Notes: generated by a model from the sequence alone, not told the origin. DNA of 35,402 nucleotides from Collinsella sp. (GCA_018380195.1 JAGZUC010000021.1:1-35402); one strand, 5' to 3'; positions 1-8,148 are shown, numbered from the stretch's first letter. Program-made: numbers and translations.

Positions 1-97
1 CTTCGGCGTTCATGCTGCCCCCATCATCGCGGTCTACGGGGTCAACGATATGGCACCGTGGGGACACATGTATGTCAATCCTGGTCTAACAGAGCCA
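1..97. mobile_element. End of a multicopy repeat (probable IS element), left copy
   Basis: These 97 bases are the exact reverse complement of 35304-35400, so both window edges lie in the same end of one repeated element, with its body extending outward. The inner terminus read from the right copy starts TGGCTCTGTTAGACC, like an IS terminal inverted repeat. A possible transposase start (ATG at 35389 after a GGGGG stretch) lies inside the right copy. The IS family is not recognised. This may simply be where an assembly broke on a multicopy element. Confidence 0.75.
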
Positions 98-120
98 AAC
101 GTAAACTATAGTTTACGTTT
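97..120. promoter_or_regulatory. Perfect 24-bp palindrome, probable operator of the adjacent XRE gene
   Basis: The half AAACGTAAACTA is followed directly by its exact reverse complement TAGTTTACGTTT. The centre contains TATAGT, a plausible -10 element, about 40 bp before the start of the small helix-turn-helix gene. This suggests autorepression by that protein. The repeat element at 1-97 abuts the palindrome and may have removed the natural -35 region or an upstream partner gene. Confidence 0.6.
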
Positions 121-149
121 ATGTTCGGCTCCATTTCAAACTCGGCTGC

Positions 150-368
150 ATGGACGAACGTGCGAAACAGATTCTTGGCAGGCGGGTCGAAGAGACACGC
201 AGGGACCTTGGTATCTCCAAGGTTGATTTTTGTGTGGCGACAGGAATCAGCCGCCCCTACCTCGACCGAATCGAAGATGGGACGGCAAATTTCACGCTCA
301 AGGTTCTATTTAAGATCGCGCCCGCACTCGGCATGACGGTGTCAGAGCTTCTCGAGGGTATCGAATAG
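150..368 (+). CDS. Small XRE/Cro-type helix-turn-helix regulator
   Basis: This 72-residue protein is a single XRE-type DNA-binding domain. The recognition helix-turn-helix spans roughly residues 20-45 (GISKVDFCVATGISRPYLDR), followed by a stabilising helix ending in VSELLEG. It has no effector domain, like HipB- or HigA-type antitoxins and small phage repressors, but no toxin gene lies downstream because the next gene is convergent asparaginase. The ATG at 150 has no strong Shine-Dalgarno. The perfect palindrome at 97-120 is the obvious binding site. A partner may have lain upstream, where the repeat element now sits. The family is confident; the targets are unknown. Confidence 0.8.
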   Translation: MDERAKQILGRRVEETRRDLGISKVDFCVATGISRPYLDRIEDGTANFTLKVLFKIAPALGMTVSELLEGIE

Positions 369-377
369 GGGATACCC
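356..377. terminator. Weak hairpin between convergent genes
   Basis: GGGTATC (356-362) can pair with GATACCC (371-377) across an 8-base loop that contains the stop codon of the small regulator. There is no T-tract on either side, so it is at best a weak bidirectional terminator between the regulator and the end of the asparaginase gene. Confidence 0.25.
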
Positions 378-390
378 GTCGACAACTGAA

Positions 391-1404
391 TTACGCCATC
401 GGGATGCGGTCGTGGTTGACTTGGCTGTAGAACAGGCGCTGAATCTCTGCCGCATCGCGTGACTGGCCGAGCGCCCACATGGTCTTGGCCACGAGCGTCT
501 CGGTGGTCATGTCATCGCCGCGCAAAATACCCGGATGATCGGCGTAAGCGCGGCCGACCTCATAAACACCCAGGTCGAGGCCCTCTTCTGGGACCTGCGT
601 GGTCATAACGACGGTGCGACCCGAATCGACCCAGCGGAAAATCGCCTCCTGGAATGACTCGCCGGACTCGCCAAACTCGGGAATACCGCCAATGCCAAAG
701 GTCTCCAGGATTACAGCATCGTAGCTATCGGCAAGGGCGTCGAGGATGCCCGGGTTTACGCCGGGCGTAAGCTTGAGTACAAATACGCGCGGATCGATGC
801 TGTCGTAGAAACGCACCGGGTTTTCGCCCTGACGAGTGCCGTGAAGCCCGTTGCGCACGATGCGGTCGTTGCGGATGTAGGCAATGGGCGGATAGTTGAC
901 GCTAATGAACGCATTAAAGCTCATGGTGCGCTGCTTACGGGCGCGCGTGCCGGCAATGGCCACGCCGCCAAAAACGATCGAGACGTCGTGCGAATGCTCA
1001 TCGAGCGCATAGAGCAGGCTCTGGTACAGGTTGAGCTTGGCGTCGGTAAAGGGATTGCCCATGGGCTTTTGCGAGCCGGTGAGTACGATGGGCTTGGGGC
1101 TGTCCTGAATCAGGTAGGAAAGCGCTGCCGCGGTGTAGCTCATGGTGTCGGTGCCATGCAGAATCACGAAACCGTCGTGGTCGGCATAACCCTCGACGAT
1201 GACATCGCGGATACGCATCCAGTCGCTCGGGCGCATATTGGTGCTGTCGATGTTCATGGGCTGCACGACGTCGAGCTCGCAGAGGCCCGAGATCTCGGGG
1301 ACGCTCTGGGCGAGCTCCTCACCGGTCAGGGCGGGGGAGAGGCCGTTGCCGTCCTCGGTCGATGCGATGGTGCCGCCCGTGGCGATGAGAAGGATGCGCT
1401 TCAT
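391..1404 (-). CDS. ansA: Type I (cytoplasmic) L-asparaginase
   Basis: It hydrolyses L-asparagine to aspartate and ammonia. The 337-residue product has the first catalytic-threonine block near the N-terminus (ATGGTIAST, Thr12) and the second in HGTDTMSYTA, with the following lysine block TGSQKPM. There is no signal peptide, so it should be the cytoplasmic form. The start at 1404 is chosen because MKRILLIATGG is the usual family N-terminus and AGGA lies about 8 bases upstream; a longer reading from 1476 would add an unconserved tail. It is a single gene, convergent with the XRE regulator and divergent from guaA. A dyad upstream (1481-1509) may control it. Confidence 0.93.
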   Translation of the reverse strand: MKRILLIATGGTIASTEDGNGLSPALTGEELAQSVPEISGLCELDVVQPMNIDSTNMRPSDWMRIRDVIVEGYADHDGFVILHGTDTMSYTAAALSYLIQDSPKPIVLTGSQKPMGNPFTDAKLNLYQSLLYALDEHSHDVSIVFGGVAIAGTRARKQRTMSFNAFISVNYPPIAYIRNDRIVRNGLHGTRQGENPVRFYDSIDPRVFVLKLTPGVNPGILDALADSYDAVILETFGIGGIPEFGESGESFQEAIFRWVDSGRTVVMTTQVPEEGLDLGVYEVGRAYADHPGILRGDDMTTETLVAKTMWALGQSRDAAEIQRLFYSQVNHDRIPMA

Positions 1405-1480
1405 GCTGGTATTCCTATCGTATTTGCCGCCGCAGAGGCGGAGTCGTTCGGCAGTATTGTGGCACAGGGCGTCCAATGTT

Positions 1481-1509
1481 CAAACGTATTACATCATCTG
1501 TAACGTTTG
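1481..1509. promoter_or_regulatory. Interrupted dyad in the ansA-guaA intergenic region
   Basis: CAAACGT (1481-1487) and ACGTTTG (1503-1509) form an inverted repeat whose half-site AAACGT also forms the arms of the palindrome at 97-120. The arms are 21 bp apart centre to centre, about two helical turns, suiting a dimeric repressor. It lies about 80 bp upstream of the asparaginase start on the minus strand. Confidence 0.4.
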
Positions 1510-1671
1510 GTAATACTTCAATCGCCGTCAGATAGGGCCCAGGTCGTGCGTTTGCCGTGCGCTGATGGCTGTGAGGGACGAGAAACCCCATATAACGTGT
1601 ACACTATGTAAGCTGTTTTCGTTTATTCGCGCGGGTGGGCACCGGCTCCCCGCCAACAAGAGGGGGAAACC

Positions 1672-3270
1672 ATGGATCAAAAGGCTTCCGCAAAGGTCCT
1701 CGTACTCGACTTTGGTGCGCAGTACGGTCAGCTCATTGCCCGTCGCGTCCGCGACCTCAACGTGTATTCCGAGATTGTCCCCTGCGACATCTCGGCCGAC
1801 GAGATTCGCGAGATGAACGCCTCTGCGCTCATCCTTTCCGGCGGCCCGGCTTCTGTGTATGCCGAGGACGCTCCGTCCATCGATCCCGCCATCTTTGACC
1901 TGGGCCTTCCCGTCCTGGGCTTTTGCTACGGCCATCAGATTACGGCTGTGACGCTGGGCGGCAAGGTTGGCCACTCCGAGGTGGGCGAGTACGGCCGCGC
2001 TACCATCACGCGCACGGCCGGCGCCAAGCTCTTTAACTCCACGCCCATGGAGCAGACCGTGTGGATGAGCCACCGCGACGCCGTGTCTGAGGTGCCCGAG
2101 GGCTTTACCGTTACCGCCAGCACCGACGTGTGCCCGGTTGCCGCTATGGAGTGCGTCGAGCGCAAGATTTTCACCACGCAGTTCCATCCCGAGGTCAAGC
2201 ATTCCGAGTACGGTCAGCAGCTGCTGAGCAACTTCCTGTTTGAGATCTGTGGCCTGGAGCCCAACTGGAGCATGGACAACCTGGTCGAGACCATGACGGC
2301 AGACTTCCGCGAGAAGGTCGGCGACGACCGCGTGATTCTGGCCCTGTCCGGCGGCGTCGACTCCTCCGTCGTGGCTGCGCTGGGCGCTCGCGCCGTGGGC
2401 AAGCAGATGACCTGCGTGTTCATCAACCACGGCCTGCTGCGCAAGGGCGAGCCCGAGCAGGTGGAGGAGGTCTTCACCAAGCAGTTTGACGTCGACTTTA
2501 TCCACGTCCACGCCGAGGACCGCTATGCCGAGCTTCTGGCCGGCGTGACCGAGCCCGAGGAGAAGCGCCGCATCATCGGTACGCAGTTCTGGAAAGAGTT
2601 CTTCGCCGTGGCGCAGCAGCTCGAGACCGATGGCAAGCCGGTCAAGTACCTGGCTCAGGGCACCATCTACCCCGACATCATCGAGTCCGGCGCTCGCAAG
2701 ACGGGCGGCAAGACGGCCACCATCAAGAGCCATCACAACCTGATCCCGTTCCCCGAGGGCGTACACTTCGACCTCATTGAGCCGCTCGACCACTTCTTTA
2801 AGGACGAGGTCCGCGCGCTCGGTCTGGCGCTGGGCCTGCCGGGTCACATCGTGTTCCGCCAGCCTTTCCCGGGCCCGGGTCTGGCCATCCGCATCATCGG
2901 CGCGGTCGACAAGGAGAAGCTCGAGATCCTCAAGAACGCCGACGCCATCGTGCGTGAGGAGCTCGACGCCTACAATCAGCGCCTGTTTGAGCAGACCGGC
3001 GAGCGCAACTCCGAGCACAGCTGCTGGCAGTACTTTGCGGTCCTGCCCGACATTAAGTCCGTGGGCGTTATGGGCGACGAGCGTACCTATCAGCGCCCGA
3101 TCATCCTGCGTGCCGTCGAGTCCAGCGATGCCATGACCGCCGACTGGGCCAAGCTGCCCTACGACGTGCTGGCCCGCATTTCCGGCCGCATCGTTGCCGA
3201 GGTTCCCGGTGCCAACCGCGTGTGCTACGACATCACGTCCAAGCCGCCCGCGACGATCGAGTGGGAATAA
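1672..3270 (+). CDS. guaA: GMP synthase (glutamine-hydrolysing)
   Basis: It converts XMP, ATP and glutamine to GMP, the last step of guanine nucleotide synthesis. The 532-residue protein has a class I glutamine amidotransferase domain (residues 1-195) with nucleophile Cys85 in GFCYGHQ and His172/Glu174 in QFHPE. An ATP-pyrophosphatase domain follows, with the PP-loop SGGVDSS at 226-232, then the C-terminal dimerisation domain ending in the standard IEWE. The length is normal. A strong GAGGGGG Shine-Dalgarno precedes the ATG. The 3' end is a known integration target of genomic islands, and a second copy of its last 14 bases lies at 13708. A strong terminator follows. Confidence 0.98.
   Translation: MDQKASAKVLVLDFGAQYGQLIARRVRDLNVYSEIVPCDISADEIREMNASALILSGGPASVYAEDAPSIDPAIFDLGLPVLGFCYGHQITAVTLGGKVGHSEVGEYGRATITRTAGAKLFNSTPMEQTVWMSHRDAVSEVPEGFTVTASTDVCPVAAMECVERKIFTTQFHPEVKHSEYGQQLLSNFLFEICGLEPNWSMDNLVETMTADFREKVGDDRVILALSGGVDSSVVAALGARAVGKQMTCVFINHGLLRKGEPEQVEEVFTKQFDVDFIHVHAEDRYAELLAGVTEPEEKRRIIGTQFWKEFFAVAQQLETDGKPVKYLAQGTIYPDIIESGARKTGGKTATIKSHHNLIPFPEGVHFDLIEPLDHFFKDEVRALGLALGLPGHIVFRQPFPGPGLAIRIIGAVDKEKLEILKNADAIVREELDAYNQRLFEQTGERNSEHSCWQYFAVLPDIKSVGVMGDERTYQRPIILRAVESSDAMTADWAKLPYDVLARISGRIVAEVPGANRVCYDITSKPPATIEWE
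3256..3269 (+). repeat. Putative attL core in the guaA 3' end
   Basis: ATCGAGTGGGAATA, which encodes the terminal IEWE of GuaA, recurs in the same orientation at 13708-13721. The 3' end of guaA is an established attachment site for site-specific integrases that use this GAGTGGGA core. The repeat encloses about 10.4 kb of accessory genes. No intact integrase is visible in the window. Confidence 0.6.
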
Positions 3271-3288
3271 ACGATATTCGTTGATTTC

Positions 3289-3330
3289 AAGCCCCCGACC
3301 TGCGAAAACAGGTCGGGGGCTTCTTATTTT
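3289..3330 (+). terminator. Rho-independent terminator after guaA
   Basis: A perfect 14-bp stem (AAGCCCCCGACCTG at 3289-3302 with its complement at 3309-3322) has a 6-base CGAAAA loop and is followed by the T-rich tail CTTATTTT. This is a strong intrinsic terminator 18 bp after the guaA stop codon. Confidence 0.93.
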
Positions 3331-3415
3331 GCAACCTCTGTGCAACCTTTGCGGTTTCGCGCCCCGTGAACAGGGGATGTAGCACTGTTCACGTCTGGGC
3401 CCATGTCGGCACCGA

Positions 3416-3463
3416 TCAATGCCCGCGCTGCTTCTGCTTGCGCTTCAGCTTCCGCTGCTCGAA
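3416..3463 (-). pseudogene. 3'-terminal scrap of a second yjdF gene
   Basis: The minus strand reads FEQRKLKRKQKQRGH and a stop, nearly identical to the last residues of the intact YjdF-family protein at 14706-15125 (YEQRKLKRKQKHRGH). The DNA match extends to the stop codon. Upstream the frame continues briefly but no longer resembles YjdF. It is a remnant just inside the proposed left island boundary, while the intact gene lies just outside the right one. Confidence 0.7.
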
Positions 3464-3527
3464 GCACGTCGCCCGGGGTTCCTCGCCAGAGGAGAACTGA
3501 CCGTTCCTTGCGAAACCGCGAGACCAG

Positions 3528-3860
3528 CTATATCCGCTTGCTGCGGGCTTGCTTGAACCAGTTCCTCTTGAAAGAACCTATACCTCCGAAGAACTTGTTG
3601 TACGTCTCACCGTTCTCCTTGGCCTCGTACTTGACCAAGGCAAGTTCGATAGTGTAGAGGTAATCCGCCACTTGCTCGAGGCGGTAGTCGGTCATCGAGG
3701 TCTTGCGGCGTCGGACGACCCCTTTTGAGAGGACCTTGCCCACCGAGTCGTCTCGCCCGCGGAACAGAAGGAGCGCATCCTCGCGACCTTCGGCGACCTG
3801 TGCTGCGAGATGGAGGGCTGCACCATCGCGCAGGGCCCTTTCCAAAGCGAAGTGTCGAGC
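3528..3860 (-). pseudogene. Unrecognised reading frame, probable gene remnant
   Basis: A minus-strand frame stays open and ends with a protein-like C-terminus (MTDYRLEQVADYLYTIELA, then a basic aromatic tail ending in ARSKRI). Helix-like hydrophobic patterning and the tyrosine and acidic content suggest real coding ancestry. No convincing ribosome-binding site or start was found; ATG at 3695 would give only 55 residues. The rest of 3331-4012 holds the yjdF scrap and the promoter region of the next gene. Function is unknown. Confidence 0.3.
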
Positions 3861-3982
3861 CGAAGTGTTGAGCGTCGGCCCTGAATGTTCAATGGCCGTT
3901 GTTTTCTGCCCCTCAAGTGGTGAACTTCTCCTCGGGGCTGTTGATTCCCCCACGCGCCCCCTTCCGTTCTCTGTGTTCCCCT

Positions 3983-4002
3983 TATACTCCTTGTACAAGG
4001 AG
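3983..4002 (+). promoter_or_regulatory. -10 element and 16-bp palindrome overlapping the regulator's ribosome-binding site
   Basis: TATACT (3983-3988) is a good -10 hexamer. It runs into the perfect palindrome CTCCTTGTACAAGGAG (3987-4002), whose right arm supplies the Shine-Dalgarno AAGGAGGT of the gene starting at 4013. A protein bound here would block the transcription start. If transcription began further upstream, a 6-bp stem with a GUAC loop would hide the ribosome-binding site. Confidence 0.5.
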
Positions 4003-4012
4003 GTAAGAAGTC

Positions 4013-6754
4013 ATGGACAAGACCGCACAGGACAGCTTGGCAAAGAAGCCCGTCGACATGAGGGACAGGATTCTCGAGCATCTCGAGGCCCTCACCTCTG
4101 CCGTCTCGCTCGACGACCTTGCCCGTCTGTCCACCTCCGACATCGCCGAGACGCTCATCATCTCCAGGAGTCTGGTGAGCCAGTACCTCAACGACCTTGT
4201 TCGCGCCGGCCTTGTGGTTAAGGTGGCGGGCAGGCCTGTCCGTTATTTTCATCGCCGCGCGTTCCAGAAGCGTTTTCAGGTAAAGCTCTCTGCAAGCGAG
4301 TACGCCTCGCTCGCCGACCTCATCCAGGCGACGGGAATCGCCGATCACCGTGACTTCGCGCGTGCCGTGGGCTTTGACCTGAGCCTCAGCTCCGTTGTCG
4401 AGCAGTGCAAGGCTGCGGTTCAGTACCCTCCGTTTGGCCTGCCCATCCTCTTGAGCGGCGGCGTGGGTGTCGGCAAGTCTTTCCTTTCTCGTCTTGTGTA
4501 CGAGTATGGCAAGAACCAGGGCTTGCTGTCCCGCGACTCCTCCTATGTGCGCATCGACTGCGCCGGGGTCCCGGACGCCGCCTCGTTCAACGGGCTTCTT
4601 GACGAGTCGATCGCGAAATCGCGCGGGGGTGTGGTTTTTGTCAACGGCATCGAGGCACTCTCTCCCTCTGCGATGGAGCACTGCCTTGCGACGGCCCTCG
4701 GGCTCGATGCCTCCCAGGATGCGCCGCGCGCTCGCCTCGTTCTTTCGACGACGCTTTCCGCCGATGACCTGAAGGTTTCCTCGGCTTACAGCAAAATGCC
4801 CATCTGTGCCCGCGCCCCCTCACTCAAGGAGCGGACCCCCGAGGAGCGCGAGGATCTCATCTTGAGCTTCCTGCGCAGCGAGGGGTGCCGAATCGGTTCT
4901 GATGTGAAGATCAGCCGCGGCGCATACCGTTGCCTCGTGAACGCGGACTTTTCCGATAACATCGCCGGCTTGCGCGCCTGCGTGACGAACTGCTGCGCCA
5001 AAGCGTTCCTCAATCGCGAGGGCGACTACGTCGTCGTTCGCCCGTATCTTCTTCCCAGCGGGCTCCTCTCCTCCGCGCAGATCGATCAACAGCCCGACGA
5101 TGGCGTTCTGATCGACGCGTCCCTGGATGCCGCCGAGAGCACAGGGCCGGTCGAGCAGGCGCTCGATGCCCTGTGCTCTCTCGATGAGCGATTCTGCGCC
5201 GGGGAGCTCTCTGTCTCCGAGCTCGTCTCGCAAGCTGTCTCCGCTGTGCGCGGCGTTGAGGATCACTTGATCTTCGGCCGCGGCGTTACCTCCTCGAGGT
5301 CGCGCGCCTTCGAGCGCATCGTGGGCGCGGTCCTTACCGACGCAGGCTCTTCTTATGGCATCGAGCTTTCGAGGAAGGTCGCTTTTCTGCTGTCCCAGGA
5401 GATTTGCCTGCAGTTGTGGCCGGGCATCGGCCTGGCTAAGCGAAAGTCTGCCTGTGCGGAGCAAATCTCCCATCTCCTCGGTGCCGTGACCTCCGAATTG
5501 CCGTTTGCCTCGAGCGTCTCCGATCAGGTCGCCGCAGACGTGGAAGGGGCGCTGGGAATTTCGCTCGATCACTTCACGAAGACGCTTCTGACGCTGTGCG
5601 TCGCATCGGAGTCTCGCGACGCGAAGGCCCTTCGAACGCTCTGCGTCATCTTGTCCCACGGCTACTCAACGGCGACGAGCATCGCCGACGCGGCGAACCG
5701 TATGCTCGGCATGCATGTGTACGAGGCGGTCGACATGCCCTACGACCAGCAGCTGAAGGACATCGTCGGTCCGCTCCAGCGCCTCGTCGACCGCCATTCC
5801 TACTGCACCGGGGTCGTGTTCCTCGTCGACATGGGCTCCTTGGAGGAGGCCTATAAGGCCCTCGAGAACGTTACCGACTCCACTATCGGCGTGGTGAACA
5901 ACGTCTCTACCGGTCTTGCGCTCGAGATCGGGGTCGGGCTGCTCGGCGGCAAGTCCATCGCCGAGGTTCTTGGCGACGCGACCGCCGCGTGCGTGACGCA
6001 CTGCAAGGTGATCGAGCGCGTCAACCGTGAGGACGCCATCGTCTTCTGCTCTGAGTCCGGGGTCGACGCCGCGGAGAGGATACGCCAGCTCGTCTCGCAG
6101 AGCCTCCCGCGCACCATAGGCGCGCGCCTGCTCACGAGGCCCTTCAAGCAGCTCGTCGCGAACGGGTCGAACGACGCCGTTTTCTCCGAGCACCGCGTCT
6201 GCGCCGTCATCGGCACGGGAGACCCCGGGGTCGCCTCCGTCCCCTTCGTCGCCCTCGAGGACATCATGTCGACGGCGTCCGCCTCTAAGGTTGATGCCGT
6301 GTTCGGCAGGTGGCTTGACGCTTCCGAGCTCTCTTCTTTCCACGAGAAGCTGCTCTCGAACATGACGCTGCAGAACGTCATCCGCTCCATCACCATCCTC
6401 GACCCGGAGCGGCTATTCCACGAGATCGAGAGCGCCGTGCACGAGCTTCAGCGCAGGACAGGCGAGAAGATCGGCAGCAACGCCATCATTGGGCTCTACG
6501 TCCACCTCTGCTGTCTCGTCGAGCGCCTTGTTACCAGAAACCCCATTGAGACCTACGTTGGTCAGGACCGCTTCGAGGAGGAGCGTGCCGATTTCATCGA
6601 GTCCTTCAGGCAGAGCTTCTCGAGCATCTCGACGCGCTATCGCGTAGAGGTTCCCGTAAGCGAGATCGCATATGTCTTCGACTACATAAGCGTGAGCGCC
6701 GCCCCGGCGCGAGAAGAGCGCCTCGGCTCCTCGGACCTCCTGCTCGACGAGTGA
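4013..6754 (+). CDS. LevR/ManR-like PTS-controlled transcriptional regulator, degenerate AAA+ domain
   Basis: This 913-residue multidomain regulator probably controls the PTS operon downstream. A winged helix-turn-helix spans about residues 15-80. An AAA+ domain follows with Walker A SGGVGVGKS (148-156). The Walker B position reads VVFVNGIEAL, so the usual acidic DE pair is NG, and no GAFTGA loop (the sigma-54 contact) is present. Then come a weak PRD (about 385-475), an EIIA-Man-like domain with phospho-acceptor candidate His549 (LSHGYSTATS), an EIIB-Gat-like segment (Cys679), and a C-terminal PRD with His831 (GLYVHLCCLVERL). PRD and EIIA histidines in LevR-type proteins are phosphorylated by HPr or EII components to report sugar. 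Loss of the sigma-54 features suggests it works with ordinary RNA polymerase. A strong Shine-Dalgarno precedes the start. Confidence 0.88.
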   Translation: MDKTAQDSLAKKPVDMRDRILEHLEALTSAVSLDDLARLSTSDIAETLIISRSLVSQYLNDLVRAGLVVKVAGRPVRYFHRRAFQKRFQVKLSASEYASLADLIQATGIADHRDFARAVGFDLSLSSVVEQCKAAVQYPPFGLPILLSGGVGVGKSFLSRLVYEYGKNQGLLSRDSSYVRIDCAGVPDAASFNGLLDESIAKSRGGVVFVNGIEALSPSAMEHCLATALGLDASQDAPRARLVLSTTLSADDLKVSSAYSKMPICARAPSLKERTPEEREDLILSFLRSEGCRIGSDVKISRGAYRCLVNADFSDNIAGLRACVTNCCAKAFLNREGDYVVVRPYLLPSGLLSSAQIDQQPDDGVLIDASLDAAESTGPVEQALDALCSLDERFCAGELSVSELVSQAVSAVRGVEDHLIFGRGVTSSRSRAFERIVGAVLTDAGSSYGIELSRKVAFLLSQEICLQLWPGIGLAKRKSACAEQISHLLGAVTSELPFASSVSDQVAADVEGALGISLDHFTKTLLTLCVASESRDAKALRTLCVILSHGYSTATSIADAANRMLGMHVYEAVDMPYDQQLKDIVGPLQRLVDRHSYCTGVVFLVDMGSLEEAYKALENVTDSTIGVVNNVSTGLALEIGVGLLGGKSIAEVLGDATAACVTHCKVIERVNREDAIVFCSESGVDAAERIRQLVSQSLPRTIGARLLTRPFKQLVANGSNDAVFSEHRVCAVIGTGDPGVASVPFVALEDIMSTASASKVDAVFGRWLDASELSSFHEKLLSNMTLQNVIRSITILDPERLFHEIESAVHELQRRTGEKIGSNAIIGLYVHLCCLVERLVTRNPIETYVGQDRFEEERADFIESFRQSFSSISTRYRVEVPVSEIAYVFDYISVSAAPAREERLGSSDLLLDE

Positions 6755-6877
6755 CCTTCCCCGCGCCGCCGCAAGCTGACTGCGCGTCCTCAATAATCCG
6801 ATAACCCCTTGCCCGGCGCGAATCCGGATAGCGCCGAGGCAGTACCGAACGTAAAACTTCATTTGATAGGAGCAAAC

Positions 6878-7351
6878 ATGAGTGTTGTTATGGCACGAAT
6901 CGACAATCGCCTGCTTCACGGCATCATCGTGACGCAGTGGGCCCCGGTGTCGGGCGCGACCCGAGTCATGGTCATCGACGACAAGGTCGCCGGCGACGAG
7001 GTCCTGAAGTCCACTATGAGGATGGCGCGCCCCGCGGGCATGGCCGTCTCGATCATCTCCGAGCAGACCGCGCTCAAGAACTTCGCGGCGGGCAAGTACG
7101 ACCGCGAGAAGGTCTTTGTCATCGCCAAGGAGCCCGAGACGATCCTTCACCTGGTCGAGTCGGGCATCGAGCTCCCGTCGCTGATCGTCGGCGGCTCGCT
7201 CGTCAAGGAGGGCGGCGTCCAGCTCACCCAGCGCGCCTATGCCTCCGCCGAGAACGTCCAGAGCTACAAGGCGCTCATCGCCCGCGGCGTCAAGGTGACG
7301 GCACAGTTCGTGCCCGCCGACAAGCCCGTCTCCGTCGCCGACCTCATCTAA
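6878..7351 (+). CDS. Mannose-family PTS component IIB
   Basis: This 158-residue cytoplasmic phosphocarrier passes phosphate from IIA to the incoming sugar. The signature MARIDNRLLHGIIVTQW gives the active-site histidine at residue 14, as in IIB proteins of the mannose/sorbose/N-acetylgalactosamine class. Length and the C-terminal GGxxV region fit the family. The start at 6878 is chosen because the family begins right before this motif and AGGAGC lies 7 bases upstream; a longer reading from 6809 is not supported. It is the first gene of a IIB-IIC-IID-IIA operon, 123 bp after the regulator. A small GC hairpin at about 6814-6838 lies in the leader. Confidence 0.95.
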   Translation: MSVVMARIDNRLLHGIIVTQWAPVSGATRVMVIDDKVAGDEVLKSTMRMARPAGMAVSIISEQTALKNFAAGKYDREKVFVIAKEPETILHLVESGIELPSLIVGGSLVKEGGVQLTQRAYASAENVQSYKALIARGVKVTAQFVPADKPVSVADLI

Positions 7352-7360
7352 GGAGGGATC

Positions 7361-8146
7361 ATGGTCAACTTCACTATCCTGCAAGTCGTCCTTTTGACCC
7401 TGCTGGCCTTCATCAAGCACGTGGACTACTACGGCATCCCGATGATCTTCGTCAACTATGCCGTCTTCTGGGGCCTTATCACCGGCGTCGTCATGGGCGA
7501 CTGGCAGACCGGCCTCGTCATCGGCGGCACCATCCAGCTCATGCAGCTCGGCGTCGCGGGCTTCGGCGGCTCGTCGATTCCCGACTACGGCACGATGGCC
7601 ATCATCGCCACCGCCTACGGCGTGACCCTGGGCGCGGACACGGGCCTCGCCATCGGCCTGCCGGTCGGCATGCTCGGCATCCAGCTCGACGTCATCGTCA
7701 AGATCCTCAACGGCTTCGTCGTCGAGAAGTCCCAGAAGTTCTGCGACGAGGGCAAGTTCAAGCAGATGAACGCCATCCTGTGGGTCTGCCCCGTGCTCTT
7801 CGGCCTGTGCGCCGCCCTGCCCGTCTTTGTCTCCGTGACCCTCGGCCAGCCCGCCGTCAACTGGCTCCTCGAGGTTATGCCCCAGTGGTTCCTTTCCGGT
7901 CTCACCCTCGCCGGCAAGATGCTCCCGGCCGTCGGCATCGCGATGCTGCTGCGTTACATGCCCACTGGCAAGTACTTCCAGTACCTGCTCGCCGGTTTCT
8001 TCCTCTCGGCCTTCCTGAACGTGCCCATCATCGGCGCCGCCATCGTCGGCGTTGCCCTCGCGATCGCGTTCTACCAGCGTGCCGAGAGGGACACCGAGCT
8101 CGCCGCCCACGCTTCCGCAGACGCCTTCATCGGAGAGGATGAGTAA
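7361..8146 (+). CDS. Mannose-family PTS permease subunit IIC
   Basis: This 261-residue integral membrane protein forms part of the sugar channel with IID. It has alternating hydrophobic stretches and the family hallmark around residues 45-85 (MGDWQTGLVIGGTIQLMQLG, then GGSSIPDYG). The sequence is very close in style to ManY/AgaW/SorA proteins. It starts 9 bp after the IIB stop with an AAGGAGG ribosome-binding site and ends 2 bp before IID, so the genes are translationally linked. Sugar specificity cannot be read from the sequence; the neighbours (GH172 glycosidase and fructokinase) suggest a fructose-containing oligosaccharide. Confidence 0.95.
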   Translation: MVNFTILQVVLLTLLAFIKHVDYYGIPMIFVNYAVFWGLITGVVMGDWQTGLVIGGTIQLMQLGVAGFGGSSIPDYGTMAIIATAYGVTLGADTGLAIGLPVGMLGIQLDVIVKILNGFVVEKSQKFCDEGKFKQMNAILWVCPVLFGLCAALPVFVSVTLGQPAVNWLLEVMPQWFLSGLTLAGKMLPAVGIAMLLRYMPTGKYFQYLLAGFFLSAFLNVPIIGAAIVGVALAIAFYQRAERDTELAAHASADAFIGEDE

Positions 8147-8148
8147 CC

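Noticed and set aside
1528..3345. A 605-codon open frame on the minus strand across guaA
   Set aside because: It lies antisense to an unmistakable GMP synthase; high-GC third positions keep the opposite frame open. The translation is rich in D/V/L/G/A repeats with no motifs.
6755..6877. A sigma-54 (-24/-12) promoter before the PTS operon
   Set aside because: No TGGCAC-N5-TTGC pattern is present, and the regulator lacks the sigma-54 contact loop.
6413..8110. A 565-codon minus-strand frame across the PTS genes
   Set aside because: It is antisense to clear IIB and IIC genes, with low-complexity D/G/E-rich translation typical of shadow frames.
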